64,000 bases of DNA, taken from Streptomyces sp. NBC_01237. Its GTDB lineage: Bacteria; Actinomycetota; Actinomycetes; Streptomycetales; Streptomycetaceae. The notes under the pieces are model-generated. The model was given only the letters and a program-made list of their open reading frames with translations, was not told where the DNA came from and made no database searches. The position numbers were made by a program, and so were the translations under genes. The DNA lies in contig NZ_CP108508.1 in NCBI RefSeq assembly GCF_035917275.1, positions 3,906,001-3,970,000 on the forward strand, written 5' to 3'. This document shows, piece after piece, positions 9,300 to 18,379 of the stretch. Position 1 is the first letter of the stretch. Each line of letters opens with the position of its first letter.

Positions 9300-10352
9300 C
9301 TACGAGATGGCGGTGCGCAGTTCCGCCAGGTCCAGCTGCTCGGTCTCGTCGTGCGCGGTGAGGTCGATGACCTTGCCCACGGCACGGTTCTCGGCGGCGC
9401 CCGTGCGATGGGCGGCCAGCGCCTCCTCGCCCACCACGTCCGCGAGGTCCTCGTTCTGCACGGCCTCGATCGCGGCGCCGGCCTTCTGCGTACCGAAGAA
9501 GTCGAAGCTTCCCTGCGGGACCAGGTGACGGCGCGCGGCGGCGTACGGGACGACGGCCGAGGCCGCCGGTACGGTGCGCGGCACATGGACCGGTGCGGTG
9601 GACGCCGCCGGGGCGGGCTGGGCGGCGGGCTGCGGGGCGGGCAGGGCGGCCGACGGACGGCGGTGCTGGTGGTCGCCCGCGCCGGTGGCCGCCGCGTGCT
9701 TCCCCTGCGGGCCCTCCGCCTCCGTGTTCCGTGCCTTCGCCCGCTCCGCGAGATCGCGCTGCCTGGCCTGCTCGGCGGCGCGGCGGGTCTTCTGGAGCTC
9801 CGCGTTGCGCGTGAGGTCCGCAAGGGCCTGGGCGGCGCGCAGATACGCGGCCGGGGTCGGCGTGGACCGGGCGGCGGGCAGCTCCCGGGGGGCGGCGGCC
9901 GCTTCGATCGCGAGCTGCCGGCGGCCCTCCAGCGCGCTGGCCCGCTCGGTCTCCGCGTTCGCGTACCGGCGCAGCAGTGCGGCGTGCTCCCCGCGCAGTC
10001 CGGCGAGCTCCACGCGCTTGCGGCGCAGCTTCGTCTCCAGCCGGGCGCGCAGTTCGCGCGCCTCCTCCAGGTCCTGCTCCAGTTCGGCTGTCCGCTCCTC
10101 GGCGCGCCACTCGTCACCGGCACGGGCGCGCGTCAGCTCGGCGACCCGCAGCCCGGCGGCCCGGTCCCAGCTGCGCATCAGATACGCGCCGGTGGCGGCG
10201 GTGGCCGCCACGGCGGCCACCAGTCCGCGCAGGACGAGGGGTTCGGCGAGCAGCCAGGCGCCGGCGGCACCGACAACCGACACTCCGGCGACCACGGAGG
10301 GCGGCAGAATTCTGTGAAGGGGCGGCGAATGGCGGTGGCGTCCACGTGGCAT
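9300..10352 (-). CDS. Membrane-anchored coiled-coil protein of unknown function
   Basis: A 350-residue protein I do not recognise as a named family. After a basic histidine-rich start there are two hydrophobic segments (about residues 18-35 and 42-58), then a long charged helix rich in Glu, Arg and Leu (about 65-200) with clear coiled-coil character (ELEQDLEEARELRARLETKL). An Ala/Pro/Gln-rich linker (about 205-265) follows, and then a more ordered C-terminus with GSFDFFGTQKAGAAIEAVQN and VGKVIDLTAHDETEQ. The layout suggests a membrane scaffold with a cytoplasmic coil. It lies between a convergent nuoD2 and the osmoprotectant transporter, and gives no clue to a partner. Confidence 0.7.
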   Translation of the reverse strand: MPRGRHRHSPPLHRILPPSVVAGVSVVGAAGAWLLAEPLVLRGLVAAVAATAATGAYLMRSWDRAAGLRVAELTRARAGDEWRAEERTAELEQDLEEARELRARLETKLRRKRVELAGLRGEHAALLRRYANAETERASALEGRRQLAIEAAAAPRELPAARSTPTPAAYLRAAQALADLTRNAELQKTRRAAEQARQRDLAERAKARNTEAEGPQGKHAAATGAGDHQHRRPSAALPAPQPAAQPAPAASTAPVHVPRTVPAASAVVPYAAARRHLVPQGSFDFFGTQKAGAAIEAVQNEDLADVVGEEALAAHRTGAAENRAVGKVIDLTAHDETEQLDLAELRTAIS

Positions 10353-10497
10353 GGCCTGAAATTTACCGTGTGTACGGGCGCCTTGGGGGGCCGCCCGGCA
10401 ATCTGTTCCCCGCCGGTGACCTGGCGGCGCCGGAAAGGGCTTCCGCGAGTGTCGCCGGAAGTCCGAAAAGGTCGGCGGAAGCCCGAAAAGCGCTCTC

Positions 10498-10530
10498 CGG
10501 GCGCCCGATTCCGGTTCAATCGGGCGCCCG
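10498..10530. terminator. Hairpin downstream of the osmoprotectant operon
   Basis: A perfect 13-bp stem (CGGGCGCCCGATT and complement) around a 7-base loop lies 18 bases past the stop of the binding-protein gene on the minus strand. It is the likely end of the leftward transporter transcript and separates it from the coiled-coil gene. Confidence 0.7.
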
Positions 10531-10548
10531 TTCGTGCCGCGTACCGCC

Positions 10549-11520
10549 CTACTTCTTGATCAAACCTTTGGACTGCAGATAGTCCTTGGCGACATCGGCG
10601 GGCTTGGCGCGTTCGGCGTCGATCTTGCGGTTCAGTTCCGCGAGATCTTCCGTGGTGAGCGTGTCGGTGAGCTTCCCGAGCGCGTCGGCGATGTCCTGGG
10701 CGCCCGCGTCCTTGGCATTGAGCACCGGAAGTACGTTGTCGGCGTTCTGGAGCTTCTTGTCGTCGTCCAGGAACACCAGCCCGTCCAGCACCGCGTCCGT
10801 GGTGGTCGTCAGAACCAACTGGTCCTTGCCGTCCTTGACCGCCTGCTTGGACTGCGGGGTGCCGACGCCCTTGGGGTCGATACCGGTGACGTCAATGCCG
10901 TACGTCTTCTTGAGACCCGGTGCGCAGAAGGGCCGCACCTCGCACTCGTCGCCCGCCGCGATCTTCACCTTGAGCTTCGACTTACCAAGATCGGAAAGCG
11001 TCTTGAGGTTGTTCTTCTCGGCGAATTCCTTGGACACCGCGAAGGCGTTCTGGTCGACGGCGGCGCCGACCGGGAGCACCTTCAGACCGAGCGGAGTGGC
11101 GAGCTTCTCCAGGGCGGCGACCGTGGCCGTGGCATCCCCGGAGGCGACCGGCTTCTTCTCCGCCTGCGCGGCCCCGTTCACCTTGGCGTTGAGGAATTCG
11201 GCGATCGTGGCGGCGTATTCCGGGACGACGTCGATCTCGCCCTTCTCCAGCGAGGGCTCGTACAGCTCGCGGTTCTTCACCGTGGTGATCGAGGTGCTGT
11301 AACCGGCGTCGGCCAGGATCTGCGCGTACAGCTCGGCGAGCACCTTGGACTCGGTGAACGAGGCGGAGCCCACGACGAGCGTGCCCTTCTTGCCCGAGCC
11401 GGCCGATGTGCCGGAGCCCCCCTTCTCCTTCTCCAGGCTGTCGCCGCCGCAGGCCGCGAGCGACCCGGCCAGCGCCACCATGCCGATGACCGCACCCGCT
11501 ATGCGCGAGGTCCTGCTCAT
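10549..11520 (-). CDS. Osmoprotectant (glycine betaine/choline type) ABC transporter binding lipoprotein
   Basis: A 323-residue OpuAC/ProX-family solute-binding lipoprotein. The start at 11520 is chosen over an in-frame ATG 33 bases upstream because a GGAG lies at good spacing and the signal peptide follows directly: basic MSRTSR, hydrophobic core, lipobox LAGSLAAC with the lipidated Cys24. The mature part opens with GTLVVGSASFTES, typical of OpuC-type binding proteins, and contains EIDVVPEYAATIAEF and LTTTTDAVLDG segments. It is the last gene of the leftward operon after two permeases. The natural substrate is likely betaine, carnitine or choline but is not readable here. Confidence 0.9.
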   Translation of the reverse strand: MSRTSRIAGAVIGMVALAGSLAACGGDSLEKEKGGSGTSAGSGKKGTLVVGSASFTESKVLAELYAQILADAGYSTSITTVKNRELYEPSLEKGEIDVVPEYAATIAEFLNAKVNGAAQAEKKPVASGDATATVAALEKLATPLGLKVLPVGAAVDQNAFAVSKEFAEKNNLKTLSDLGKSKLKVKIAAGDECEVRPFCAPGLKKTYGIDVTGIDPKGVGTPQSKQAVKDGKDQLVLTTTTDAVLDGLVFLDDDKKLQNADNVLPVLNAKDAGAQDIADALGKLTDTLTTEDLAELNRKIDAERAKPADVAKDYLQSKGLIKK

Positions 11521-11585
11521 GTTGTTCTCCGTCCGAACGAAATGGGGTGACAAACCATCAAGAAAAGGTCACGTACGGCACGAGG

Positions 11586-12260
11586 TCATACGGTCCCGCG
11601 GCGGCGCTGCGGCGACAGCAGCCGGTCCAGCGCCATCAGCACTCCCTCCACCAGCAGGGCCAGCAGGGCGACCAGCACGGCACCGGCGAAGACCTGCGCG
11701 GTGTCGTACGTGTTGAATCCGGCGGTGATGATCCGGCCCAGGCCGCCGAGGCCGACCATCGCGGCGATCGAGGCGGTGGCCACGACCTGGACCGCGGCGG
11801 ACCGCAGTCCGGTCATGATCATCGGGTAGGCCAGCGGCAGCTCGACCCGCACGAAGAGCTGCCCGCCGGACATCCCCATGCCGCGCGCGGCCTCCACCAC
11901 CGACCGGTCCACCTCCGTCATCCCGACGTAGGCGTTGGTCAGCAGCGGGGGCACGGCGAACAGGACCAGCGCGATGATCGTGGGCAGATAGCCGGAGTTG
12001 CGCAGGGGCGTGACCATGAAGAGGGCCAGCACCGCGAAGACGGGGATCGCCCGGCCGACGTTGGAGATATTGACCGCGAGCGCACCCCCCTTGCCGATGT
12101 GCCCCAGATACAGGGCGAGCGGCAGGGCGATGGCACAGGCCACCGCGAGCGCCACCCCGCTGACATAGAGATGCTCGGAAAGCCGGTGCGCGGCCCCGTT
12201 CTCCCCCGACCAGTTGGCCCCGGTGGTGAGCCAGGTCCAGGCCCCCTCGATGACTCCCAC
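11586..12260 (-). CDS. Osmoprotectant ABC transporter permease (second)
   Basis: A 224-residue BPD-type inner-membrane permease with about five to six helices. The EAA loop that contacts the ATPase is visible as VVEAARGMGMSGGQLFVRVELPL. It starts with GTG, only three bases after the stop of the first permease, and precedes the binding protein by 65 bases. Together with the ATPase at 13173 it completes an OpuC-type importer (two permeases, one binding protein, one ATPase) used to take up compatible solutes during osmotic stress. Confidence 0.9.
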   Translation of the reverse strand: MGVIEGAWTWLTTGANWSGENGAAHRLSEHLYVSGVALAVACAIALPLALYLGHIGKGGALAVNISNVGRAIPVFAVLALFMVTPLRNSGYLPTIIALVLFAVPPLLTNAYVGMTEVDRSVVEAARGMGMSGGQLFVRVELPLAYPMIMTGLRSAAVQVVATASIAAMVGLGGLGRIITAGFNTYDTAQVFAGAVLVALLALLVEGVLMALDRLLSPQRRRGTV

Positions 12261-12263
12261 GGG

Positions 12264-13031
12264 TCAGCCCGCCTCCACCTTCGTGACGACGGGCGATCCC
12301 GCCGGGCCGCCGGTCGCTCCACCCCGACCCGCCGGCCCCGTCCGTCCCGCCGCACCCGTCGTCGGGCGTATTCGGGTCCAGGGCGTCAGCAGTCGCTGGA
12401 GCCCGAGCAGCAGCAGATCCGCCGCCACCGCGAGCAGTACGCAGAGCACCGACGCGGTCAGCACCTGGGCCTTGAAGAAGCTCGGCAGCGCGTCCTCGAT
12501 GAGATTGCCGAGCCCGCCCTTGCCGACGAGTGAGCCGACGGTCGTCAGCGCGACCGTCGACACCGTGGCGATGCGCAGGCCCGCCATCAACGCGGGCAGC
12601 GCGAGCGGGAGTTCCACTTCCCAGAGCAGCCGGGCGGGGCCGTACCCCATGCCCTTGGCGGCGTCCTTCGCCTCCTGCGGCACCGCTTCGAGCCCCGCCA
12701 GGATGTTCCGTACGAGGATGGTCAGCGAATAGAGCACCAGGCCAGTGACGACCAGCGCCGCGGAGAGTCCGAACAACGGCAGCAGCAGCGAGAACATCGC
12801 CAGCGACGGCACGGTGTAGAGCACGGTCGTCAGCCCCAGCACCGGCCCCGCGAAATGCCGTCCGCGGCGCGCGAGCAGCGCCAGCGGAAAGGCGACCGCG
12901 AGCCCGATCAGCACCGAGACCGCGGTGATCCAGATGTGCTGCACGGTGGCGTCGGTCAACTCCTGGCTGCGGGAGCGCAGATACTCCCCGCAGATCCAGT
13001 CGTTCGCCACCAGGCAGTTCTCTCCGGCCAT
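12264..13031 (-). CDS. Osmoprotectant ABC transporter permease (first)
   Basis: A 255-residue permease of the same BPD family as its neighbour. The start at 13031 is preferred over an upstream in-frame start because a GGGGGA box lies just before it and the sequence upstream (basic, low complexity) has no membrane character. Hydrophobic helices begin near residue 30, and the EAA loop reads AKDAAKGMGYGPARLLWEVEL. The C-terminal 35 residues are a Gly/Pro/Thr-rich cytoplasmic tail that is absent from most homologues. It is the first gene of the leftward operon, divergent from the ATPase gene. Confidence 0.88.
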   Translation of the reverse strand: MAGENCLVANDWICGEYLRSRSQELTDATVQHIWITAVSVLIGLAVAFPLALLARRGRHFAGPVLGLTTVLYTVPSLAMFSLLLPLFGLSAALVVTGLVLYSLTILVRNILAGLEAVPQEAKDAAKGMGYGPARLLWEVELPLALPALMAGLRIATVSTVALTTVGSLVGKGGLGNLIEDALPSFFKAQVLTASVLCVLLAVAADLLLLGLQRLLTPWTRIRPTTGAAGRTGPAGRGGATGGPAGSPVVTKVEAG

Positions 13032-13172
13032 CCGTCCCCCACCCCCAGCTTTCCTTCGTGATGCCGCCCCGAACTGATGTCTGGCGAGCCTATCCTCGAC
13101 CACTGACAATCGCCGAGGCTGTCGCATTCCGGCAACATGTCCTTCACAGAACGCCCGTCACAATGGGGAATC

Positions 13173-14378
13173 ATGATCCGTTTCGAGCACGTCACCAAGC
13201 GGTACGCGGACGGCACCACCGCCGTCGACGACCTTTCCTTCGAGGTCGGCGAGGGCGAACTGGTCACGCTCGTCGGACCTTCCGGCTGCGGCAAGACGAC
13301 CACCATGAAGATGGTGAACCGGCTGATCGAACCGACCGAGGGGAGGATATTCCTCGACGGGGACGACATATCCGCCATCGACCCCGTCCAGCTCAGGCGC
13401 CGGATCGGCTATGTCATCCAGCAGGTCGGCCTCTTCCCGCACAAAACGGTCCTGGAGAACACCGCGACCGTCCCCCACCTCCTCGGCTGGAATCGCGGAA
13501 AGGGGCGCGAGCGCGCCGCCGAACTCCTCGACCTGGTCGGACTTGATCCTTCCGTTTATGGCGGCCGCTATCCGGAACAGCTCTCCGGCGGTCAGCGCCA
13601 ACGCGTCGGAGTGGCCCGCGCATTGGCCGCCGACCCCCCGGTCCTGCTGATGGACGAACCTTTCGGGGCGGTCGACCCCGTCGTCCGTGAACGGCTGCAG
13701 AACGAATTCCTGAAACTCCAGGCCCAGGTCCGTAAAACCGTGCTGTTCGTCACGCACGACATCGAGGAGGCCGTCCGGCTCGGCGACCGTATCGCCGTCT
13801 ACGGGCAGGGCCGCATCGAGCAGTTCGACTCCCCCGCCACCGTGCTCGGCGCCCCCGCGACCCCGTACGTCGCGGACTTCGTCGGCGCCGACCGGGGACT
13901 GAAGCGGCTCTCGGTGACGCCCATCGAGGAGAGCGACCTCGACCAGCCGCCCGTCGTCCACCTCGACGACCCGCTCGCGACGGCGACCGAACGGCTCCGG
14001 TCCGAGGGCGCGCGCTGGGCGGTCGTCCTGGACGGCCGGGACAACCTGCACGGCTGGATCTCCGCCACCAGCGCGGCGTCGGCCACCGCCGGGGGAACGG
14101 TCCGCGAGCACGCCCGCCGCATGGAGGCGTGGCTCCCGCTCGGCGCCCCGCTCAAGCAGGCGTTCGCCACGATGCTCCAGCACGACGCGGGCTGGATCGC
14201 GGTCATCGACAAGGAGAGCGCCGGCCGCTTCCTCGGCGTCCTCACCCCGGCCCGGCTGCACGAGGCCCTGCGCCGCTCGATCGACGCGGACGCCCAGGAC
14301 GTACCGCGCGCGGAGGTCGCCGTGGAGACCGTGGCGAAGGTGGAGACGGCGGGGGCACCGGGCACGAAGGCGGGGTGA
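13173..14378 (+). CDS. Osmoprotectant ABC transporter ATP-binding protein with CBS-like tail
   Basis: A 401-residue ProV/OpuCA-type ATPase. It has Walker A GPSGCGKTT at about 36-44, signature LSGGQRQRVGVARAL near 137, Walker B LLMDEPFGAVDP and the H-loop VTHDIEEA. After residue 245 two degenerate CBS-type repeats follow (HLDDPLATATERLRSEGARWAVVLDG and a second copy ending in VLTPARLHEAL region), the osmo-sensing module of this family. The start at 13173 has GGGGA at the right distance; an in-frame ATG 36 bases upstream lacks a ribosome site. The gene is divergent from its permeases, so the 141-base gap holds promoters for both halves. Confidence 0.92.
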   Translation: MIRFEHVTKRYADGTTAVDDLSFEVGEGELVTLVGPSGCGKTTTMKMVNRLIEPTEGRIFLDGDDISAIDPVQLRRRIGYVIQQVGLFPHKTVLENTATVPHLLGWNRGKGRERAAELLDLVGLDPSVYGGRYPEQLSGGQRQRVGVARALAADPPVLLMDEPFGAVDPVVRERLQNEFLKLQAQVRKTVLFVTHDIEEAVRLGDRIAVYGQGRIEQFDSPATVLGAPATPYVADFVGADRGLKRLSVTPIEESDLDQPPVVHLDDPLATATERLRSEGARWAVVLDGRDNLHGWISATSAASATAGGTVREHARRMEAWLPLGAPLKQAFATMLQHDAGWIAVIDKESAGRFLGVLTPARLHEALRRSIDADAQDVPRAEVAVETVAKVETAGAPGTKAG

Positions 14379-14393
14379 CCCGGACCGCCCGCG

Positions 14394-15515
14394 TCAGTTC
14401 TCGCTGAGCCTGCCGCTCATCCAGTCCAGGGCCGCCGGGATCTCCCGCCGCCAGGTGGTGAAGTTGTGCCCGCCGCTGTCGAGCACGATCGACGACACCC
14501 GGGCGGGAGCCTTCACCCGCTTGATGAACTCCTTGGTCGCCTTGAGGTTCCCCTCGCCCTGCCGGGACGTCGTGACCAGGAAGGACCCGCCGGGCGGCGG
14601 CCGGTTCTCCAGGGTCCACAGCAGGTCGGCACGGTTGCGCGCCGCCTCGTCGCCGTGGAACAGGTCGCCCGTCGTCGGGTCCTCGGCCGCCCGGTAGTAC
14701 GCGGAGAGTCCGGCACTCACCGTGAACCGGTCCGGGTGGTGCAGCCCGATCTTCAGCGCGCAGTAGCCGCCGGTCGAGTTGCCGATGATGCCCCAGTTAC
14801 GGGCCCGGTTCCCGACCCGGTACGACTCCGAGATCGCCTGCGGCAGGTCCTTCGCGAAGAACGTCTCCGTCTTCGGGCCCTTGGGGATGTCCACGCACTC
14901 GGTGTCCCTCGGCGGCGCCACCGTCGGCCGCAGCATCACCAGGATCATCGGCTGGGCCTTGCCCGCCTTCACCCGTGCGAGGGCCGTCTGCGGATAGCGC
15001 AGCCCCTTGAACAGGTTCTCGGCCGTGCCCGGGTACCCCGTGAGCACGACGACGGCCGGGAAGCTCCGCCGGGCGTAGGCGGGCTGGAAGTACTCCGGCG
15101 GCAGATAGACGTACGCCGAGCTCTCGATGCCCGAGATCTGCCCGGAGACGACGACCTTGTCGAGCCGTCCGCCGGTGGCGGGCCGCGTGCCACCGGGCCC
15201 GTCCGGCCGCTGGGTGCCCACCCGGACCATGTTCGCGGACCCCGACGCGCCGTCCGCGTGGTCGTTGACCACGCCCAGGTCCTGCTTCTGCCCGAAGAGA
15301 TCGGCCCAGGAACCGTAGAAGAGGAACGAGTTGTTGGCCGCCAGGCCGACCGAGGCGAACACCATCACCTGGGTCGCCAGCAGCAGTCCGATCCGGCCCG
15401 AGACCGCACGGACGCCACGCCGCGCCAGCCGCGGCCACAGCCAGATGGTGGCGGCGAACAGCACGACGGCCAGTGATGCCGCCAGCGCCAGAACTGCGTT
15501 ACTGGTGAGACCCAT
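14394..15515 (-). CDS. Membrane-anchored esterase of the antigen 85 / esterase D fold
   Basis: A 373-residue alpha/beta hydrolase of the PF00756 group. Two or three hydrophobic segments cover residues 8-27 and 40-60, anchoring the enzyme with an extracellular catalytic domain. The nucleophile serine sits in GNSTGGYCALKIG, and the oxyanion region is near VVVLTGYPGTAENLF. A late GGHNFTTW provides the catalytic histidine. It is divergent from the lysyl-phosphatidylglycerol-synthase-like gene, with 143 bases between starts, and converges on the transporter ATPase with a 15-base gap. Possible substrates are cell-envelope esters; mycolyl transfer is unlikely in this genus. Confidence 0.85.
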   Translation of the reverse strand: MGLTSNAVLALAASLAVVLFAATIWLWPRLARRGVRAVSGRIGLLLATQVMVFASVGLAANNSFLFYGSWADLFGQKQDLGVVNDHADGASGSANMVRVGTQRPDGPGGTRPATGGRLDKVVVSGQISGIESSAYVYLPPEYFQPAYARRSFPAVVVLTGYPGTAENLFKGLRYPQTALARVKAGKAQPMILVMLRPTVAPPRDTECVDIPKGPKTETFFAKDLPQAISESYRVGNRARNWGIIGNSTGGYCALKIGLHHPDRFTVSAGLSAYYRAAEDPTTGDLFHGDEAARNRADLLWTLENRPPPGGSFLVTTSRQGEGNLKATKEFIKRVKAPARVSSIVLDSGGHNFTTWRREIPAALDWMSGRLSEN

Positions 15516-15658
15516 GAGTGAAGTAGAGCTTTCTGTGCATGAATTTTCCGGAATGTGGGGGAACCTACTCCCCGGAAGCCTCGTCCTAGAGGGCGCACAT
15601 CGTCCGTAGGGGCTTCGGCCGACGGACCTAAGAATCTCTCGCGGAGCCACGGGAAGCG

Positions 15659-17488
15659 ATGTCTGTCACGGTAGATGGGGATAAAACAGGGTCGGTTCCG
15701 CATCGCGTACGCCAGTTCGTACGCGGGCCCCGCCCCGAATCCGTACCGGCCCTGGTCGGCGGTGCCTGCGCCGTCGTCGGCCTGATCGACGTCGCCGCCG
15801 GGGTCTTCCCGCGCTTCCGGCACAGCCGGATGCACACGGTCGCCGAGGTGCTCCCCGGCGCCCTCGGCCCGTTCGCCGCGGCGCTCTCGCTGAGCGCGGG
15901 CATGCTGCTGCTCCTGCTCGCGCACGGGCTGAAGCGGCACAAGCGGAGGGCCTGGCGGGCCGCCGTGGTGCTGCTTCCGGCGGGGGCCGTGGCCCAGTTC
16001 GCGTACCGGCACTCGATCGTCGGCGTCCTCGTCTCCCTGACGCTGTGTTACCTGCTGGTGCGCCACCGGAGTGAATTCCGGGCCCTCCCCGACCCCCGGA
16101 GCCGTTGGAGGGCACTGGCCAACTTCGTCCTGCTCGGCGCCGGTTCCCTCGTGCTCGGTCTGGTCATCGTCAGCGTCCACCCCGGCCGGGTCGTCGGGAA
16201 CCCGTCCATAGCCGACCGCCTCCAGCACGTGATGTACGGACTGTTCGGCTTCGAGGGGCCCGTCGACTACGCCGGGCGGACCTCCTGGACCGTGGCGTAC
16301 TCGCTCGGCGCCCTCGGCCTGCTGACCGCCGTCACCACCGTGTACCTCGCCTTCCGCCCCGAACATCCTGCCGCCCGCCTCACCGAGGACGACGAGGCCC
16401 GGCTGCGGGCGCTGCTGGAGCGGCACGGCGGCCGTGACTCGCTCGGCCACTTCGCGCTCCGCCGCGACAAGGGCGTCGTCTTCTCCCCCAGCGGCAAGGC
16501 GGCCGTCTGCTACCGGGTCGTGTCCGGGGTGATGCTGGCCAGCGGCGACCCGATCGGCGACGTGGAGGCGTGGCCCGGCGCCATCGAACGCTTCATGGAC
16601 GAGGCGAAGGCGCACTCCTGGACCCCTGCGGTGATGGGCTGCAGCGAGACCGGCGGCGAGGTCTGGACCCGTGAGACCGGACTCCTGGCCCTGGAACTGG
16701 GCGACGAGGCGGTGGTGGACGTCGCGGATTTCTCCCTCGCCGGGCGGGCGATGCGGAACGTGCGCCAGATGGTCAAGCGCATCGAACGTAACGGCTACGA
16801 GACCCGGGTCCGGCGCGTACGCGACATCGGCGACACCGAGCTGGAACGCATCCGGTCGGCCGCCGCCGACTGGCGCGGCACCGACACCGAACGCGGCTTC
16901 TCCATGGCGCTCGGCCGGATCGGCGACCCCGGTGACGGCGACTGCGTCATCGCCACCGCCCACCTGGCCGGCTCCGGCCCCGAGGACTCCCCTTACGGGG
17001 ACCTGAAGGCCGTCCTCCACTTCGTGCCCTGGGGGCGCGACGGGATGTCCCTGGAACTGATGCGCCGCGACCGCTCCGCCGACCCGGGTATGAACGAGCT
17101 GCTGATCGTCGCCTCCCTCCAGGCCGCCCCGAAGCTCGGTGTCACACGTGTGTCGCTGAACTTCGCCATGTTCCGCTCGGCGCTCGCGCGGGGTGAGCGG
17201 CTGGGCGCGGGGCCGGTGCTGCGCTGCTGGCGCGGGCTCCTGATCTTTCTTTCGCGCTGGTTCCAGATCGAGTCGCTGTACAAGTTCAACGCCAAGTTCC
17301 GGCCGCGCTGGGAGCCCCGCTTCGTGGTTTTCCGCACCAGCCGTGACCTGCCCCGCATCGGCTTCGCGGCGATGCAGGCGGAGGGCTTCGTGAACCTCTC
17401 GCTCCCCCGGCCGTTCCCGGCCCGCCGGCCCCGCCCCTGCGCCCATCCGCCCCAGCGCGGCCCGGAGCACGGGGTGCGCGCGGCGTAA
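15659..17488 (+). CDS. Phosphatidylglycerol lysyltransferase-like membrane protein (DUF2156)
   Basis: A 609-residue protein resembling the transferase part of LysX/MprF. The first about 230 residues contain six to seven hydrophobic helices. The cytoplasmic DUF2156 domain (about 250-590) has the GNAT-like fold landmarks SGDPIGDVEAWPGAIERF, VRQMVKRIERNGYE and SLYKFNAKFRPRWEPRFVVF. Unlike mycobacterial LysX there is no lysyl-tRNA synthetase domain. The family moves an aminoacyl group from tRNA to phosphatidylglycerol, lowering surface charge. The last 25 residues are Pro/Arg-rich. It starts 30 bases from nothing coding and ends 30 bases before folP, which it may co-transcribe. Confidence 0.85.
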   Translation: MSVTVDGDKTGSVPHRVRQFVRGPRPESVPALVGGACAVVGLIDVAAGVFPRFRHSRMHTVAEVLPGALGPFAAALSLSAGMLLLLLAHGLKRHKRRAWRAAVVLLPAGAVAQFAYRHSIVGVLVSLTLCYLLVRHRSEFRALPDPRSRWRALANFVLLGAGSLVLGLVIVSVHPGRVVGNPSIADRLQHVMYGLFGFEGPVDYAGRTSWTVAYSLGALGLLTAVTTVYLAFRPEHPAARLTEDDEARLRALLERHGGRDSLGHFALRRDKGVVFSPSGKAAVCYRVVSGVMLASGDPIGDVEAWPGAIERFMDEAKAHSWTPAVMGCSETGGEVWTRETGLLALELGDEAVVDVADFSLAGRAMRNVRQMVKRIERNGYETRVRRVRDIGDTELERIRSAAADWRGTDTERGFSMALGRIGDPGDGDCVIATAHLAGSGPEDSPYGDLKAVLHFVPWGRDGMSLELMRRDRSADPGMNELLIVASLQAAPKLGVTRVSLNFAMFRSALARGERLGAGPVLRCWRGLLIFLSRWFQIESLYKFNAKFRPRWEPRFVVFRTSRDLPRIGFAAMQAEGFVNLSLPRPFPARRPRPCAHPPQRGPEHGVRAA

Positions 17489-17518
17489 CGGGCCGCCGTA
17501 CGGGCCTACGCTGGTCGT

Positions 17519-18379
17519 ATGAGTACGTTGCGCGGACGCGGCACGGTGCGAGGCCTGCCGGACTGGGACCGCTGTGCGGTCATGGGAGTCGTCAATGTGA
17601 CGCCCGACTCCTTCTCCGACGGGGGCCGCTGGTTCGACACCGGGGCCGCGATCAAGCGTGGCCTCGATCTGGTGGCCGAGGGCGCCGACCTGGTCGACGT
17701 CGGCGGTGAGTCGACCCGGCCCGGCGCCAGCCGGGTGGACGCGTCGGAGGAGCTGCGGCGCGTCGTCCCCGTCGTGCGGGCCCTGGCCTCCGAGGGCGTC
17801 ACCGTCTCCGTGGACACCATGCGGGCCCGCGTCGCCGAACAGGCCGTCGCCGCCGGGGCGACCCTCGTCAACGACGTGAGCGGCGGCCTCGCCGACCCCG
17901 ACATGATCCCGGTGGTCGCCGCCGCCGGTGTCCCGTTCGTCGTCATGCACTGGCGCGGCTTCAGCGAGTCCATGAACAGCCGGGCGGTGTACGAGGACGT
18001 CGTCGCCGAAGTCGTCGCCGAACTGCGCGAGCGCATGGAAGCCGTGACAGCGGGCGGCGTGGCCCCGGAGCGCCTGGTGATCGACCCCGGCCTCGGCTTC
18101 GCCAAGGACGCCTCCCACGACCTCGCGCTCGTCGCGCACCTCTCCGACCTGCGCGATCTGGGCCGCCCGCTGCTGGTGGCCGCCTCCCGCAAGCGCTTCC
18201 TCGGCCATGTCCTGGCCGGGCCGGGCTCCGCACCACCCCCCGCCCGCGAGCGCGACGCGGCCACCGCCGCGATCTCCGCCCTCTCCGCACAGGCGGGTGC
18301 CTGGGCGGTCCGGGTCCACGAGGTGCGGGCCACCGCCGACGCCGTGCGGGTCGCCCGCGCCGTGGAAGGAGCCGCGTGA
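17519..18379 (+). CDS. folP: Dihydropteroate synthase
   Basis: A 286-residue enzyme joining para-aminobenzoate to the pterin diphosphate, the sulfonamide target. Diagnostic motifs are MGVVNVTPDSFSDGG (22-36), VDVGGESTRPGA (59-70), LVNDVSGGLADPDM and DPGLGFAKD, with the pABA/pterin-site lysine in ASRKRFLGH. It opens the folate cluster folP, NTF2-like, folB, folK, DUF3180. The stop overlaps the next GTG (GTGA). Some Streptomyces have a second paralogue of lower activity, but all catalytic residues look intact here. Confidence 0.95.
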   Translation: MSTLRGRGTVRGLPDWDRCAVMGVVNVTPDSFSDGGRWFDTGAAIKRGLDLVAEGADLVDVGGESTRPGASRVDASEELRRVVPVVRALASEGVTVSVDTMRARVAEQAVAAGATLVNDVSGGLADPDMIPVVAAAGVPFVVMHWRGFSESMNSRAVYEDVVAEVVAELRERMEAVTAGGVAPERLVIDPGLGFAKDASHDLALVAHLSDLRDLGRPLLVAASRKRFLGHVLAGPGSAPPPARERDAATAAISALSAQAGAWAVRVHEVRATADAVRVARAVEGAA

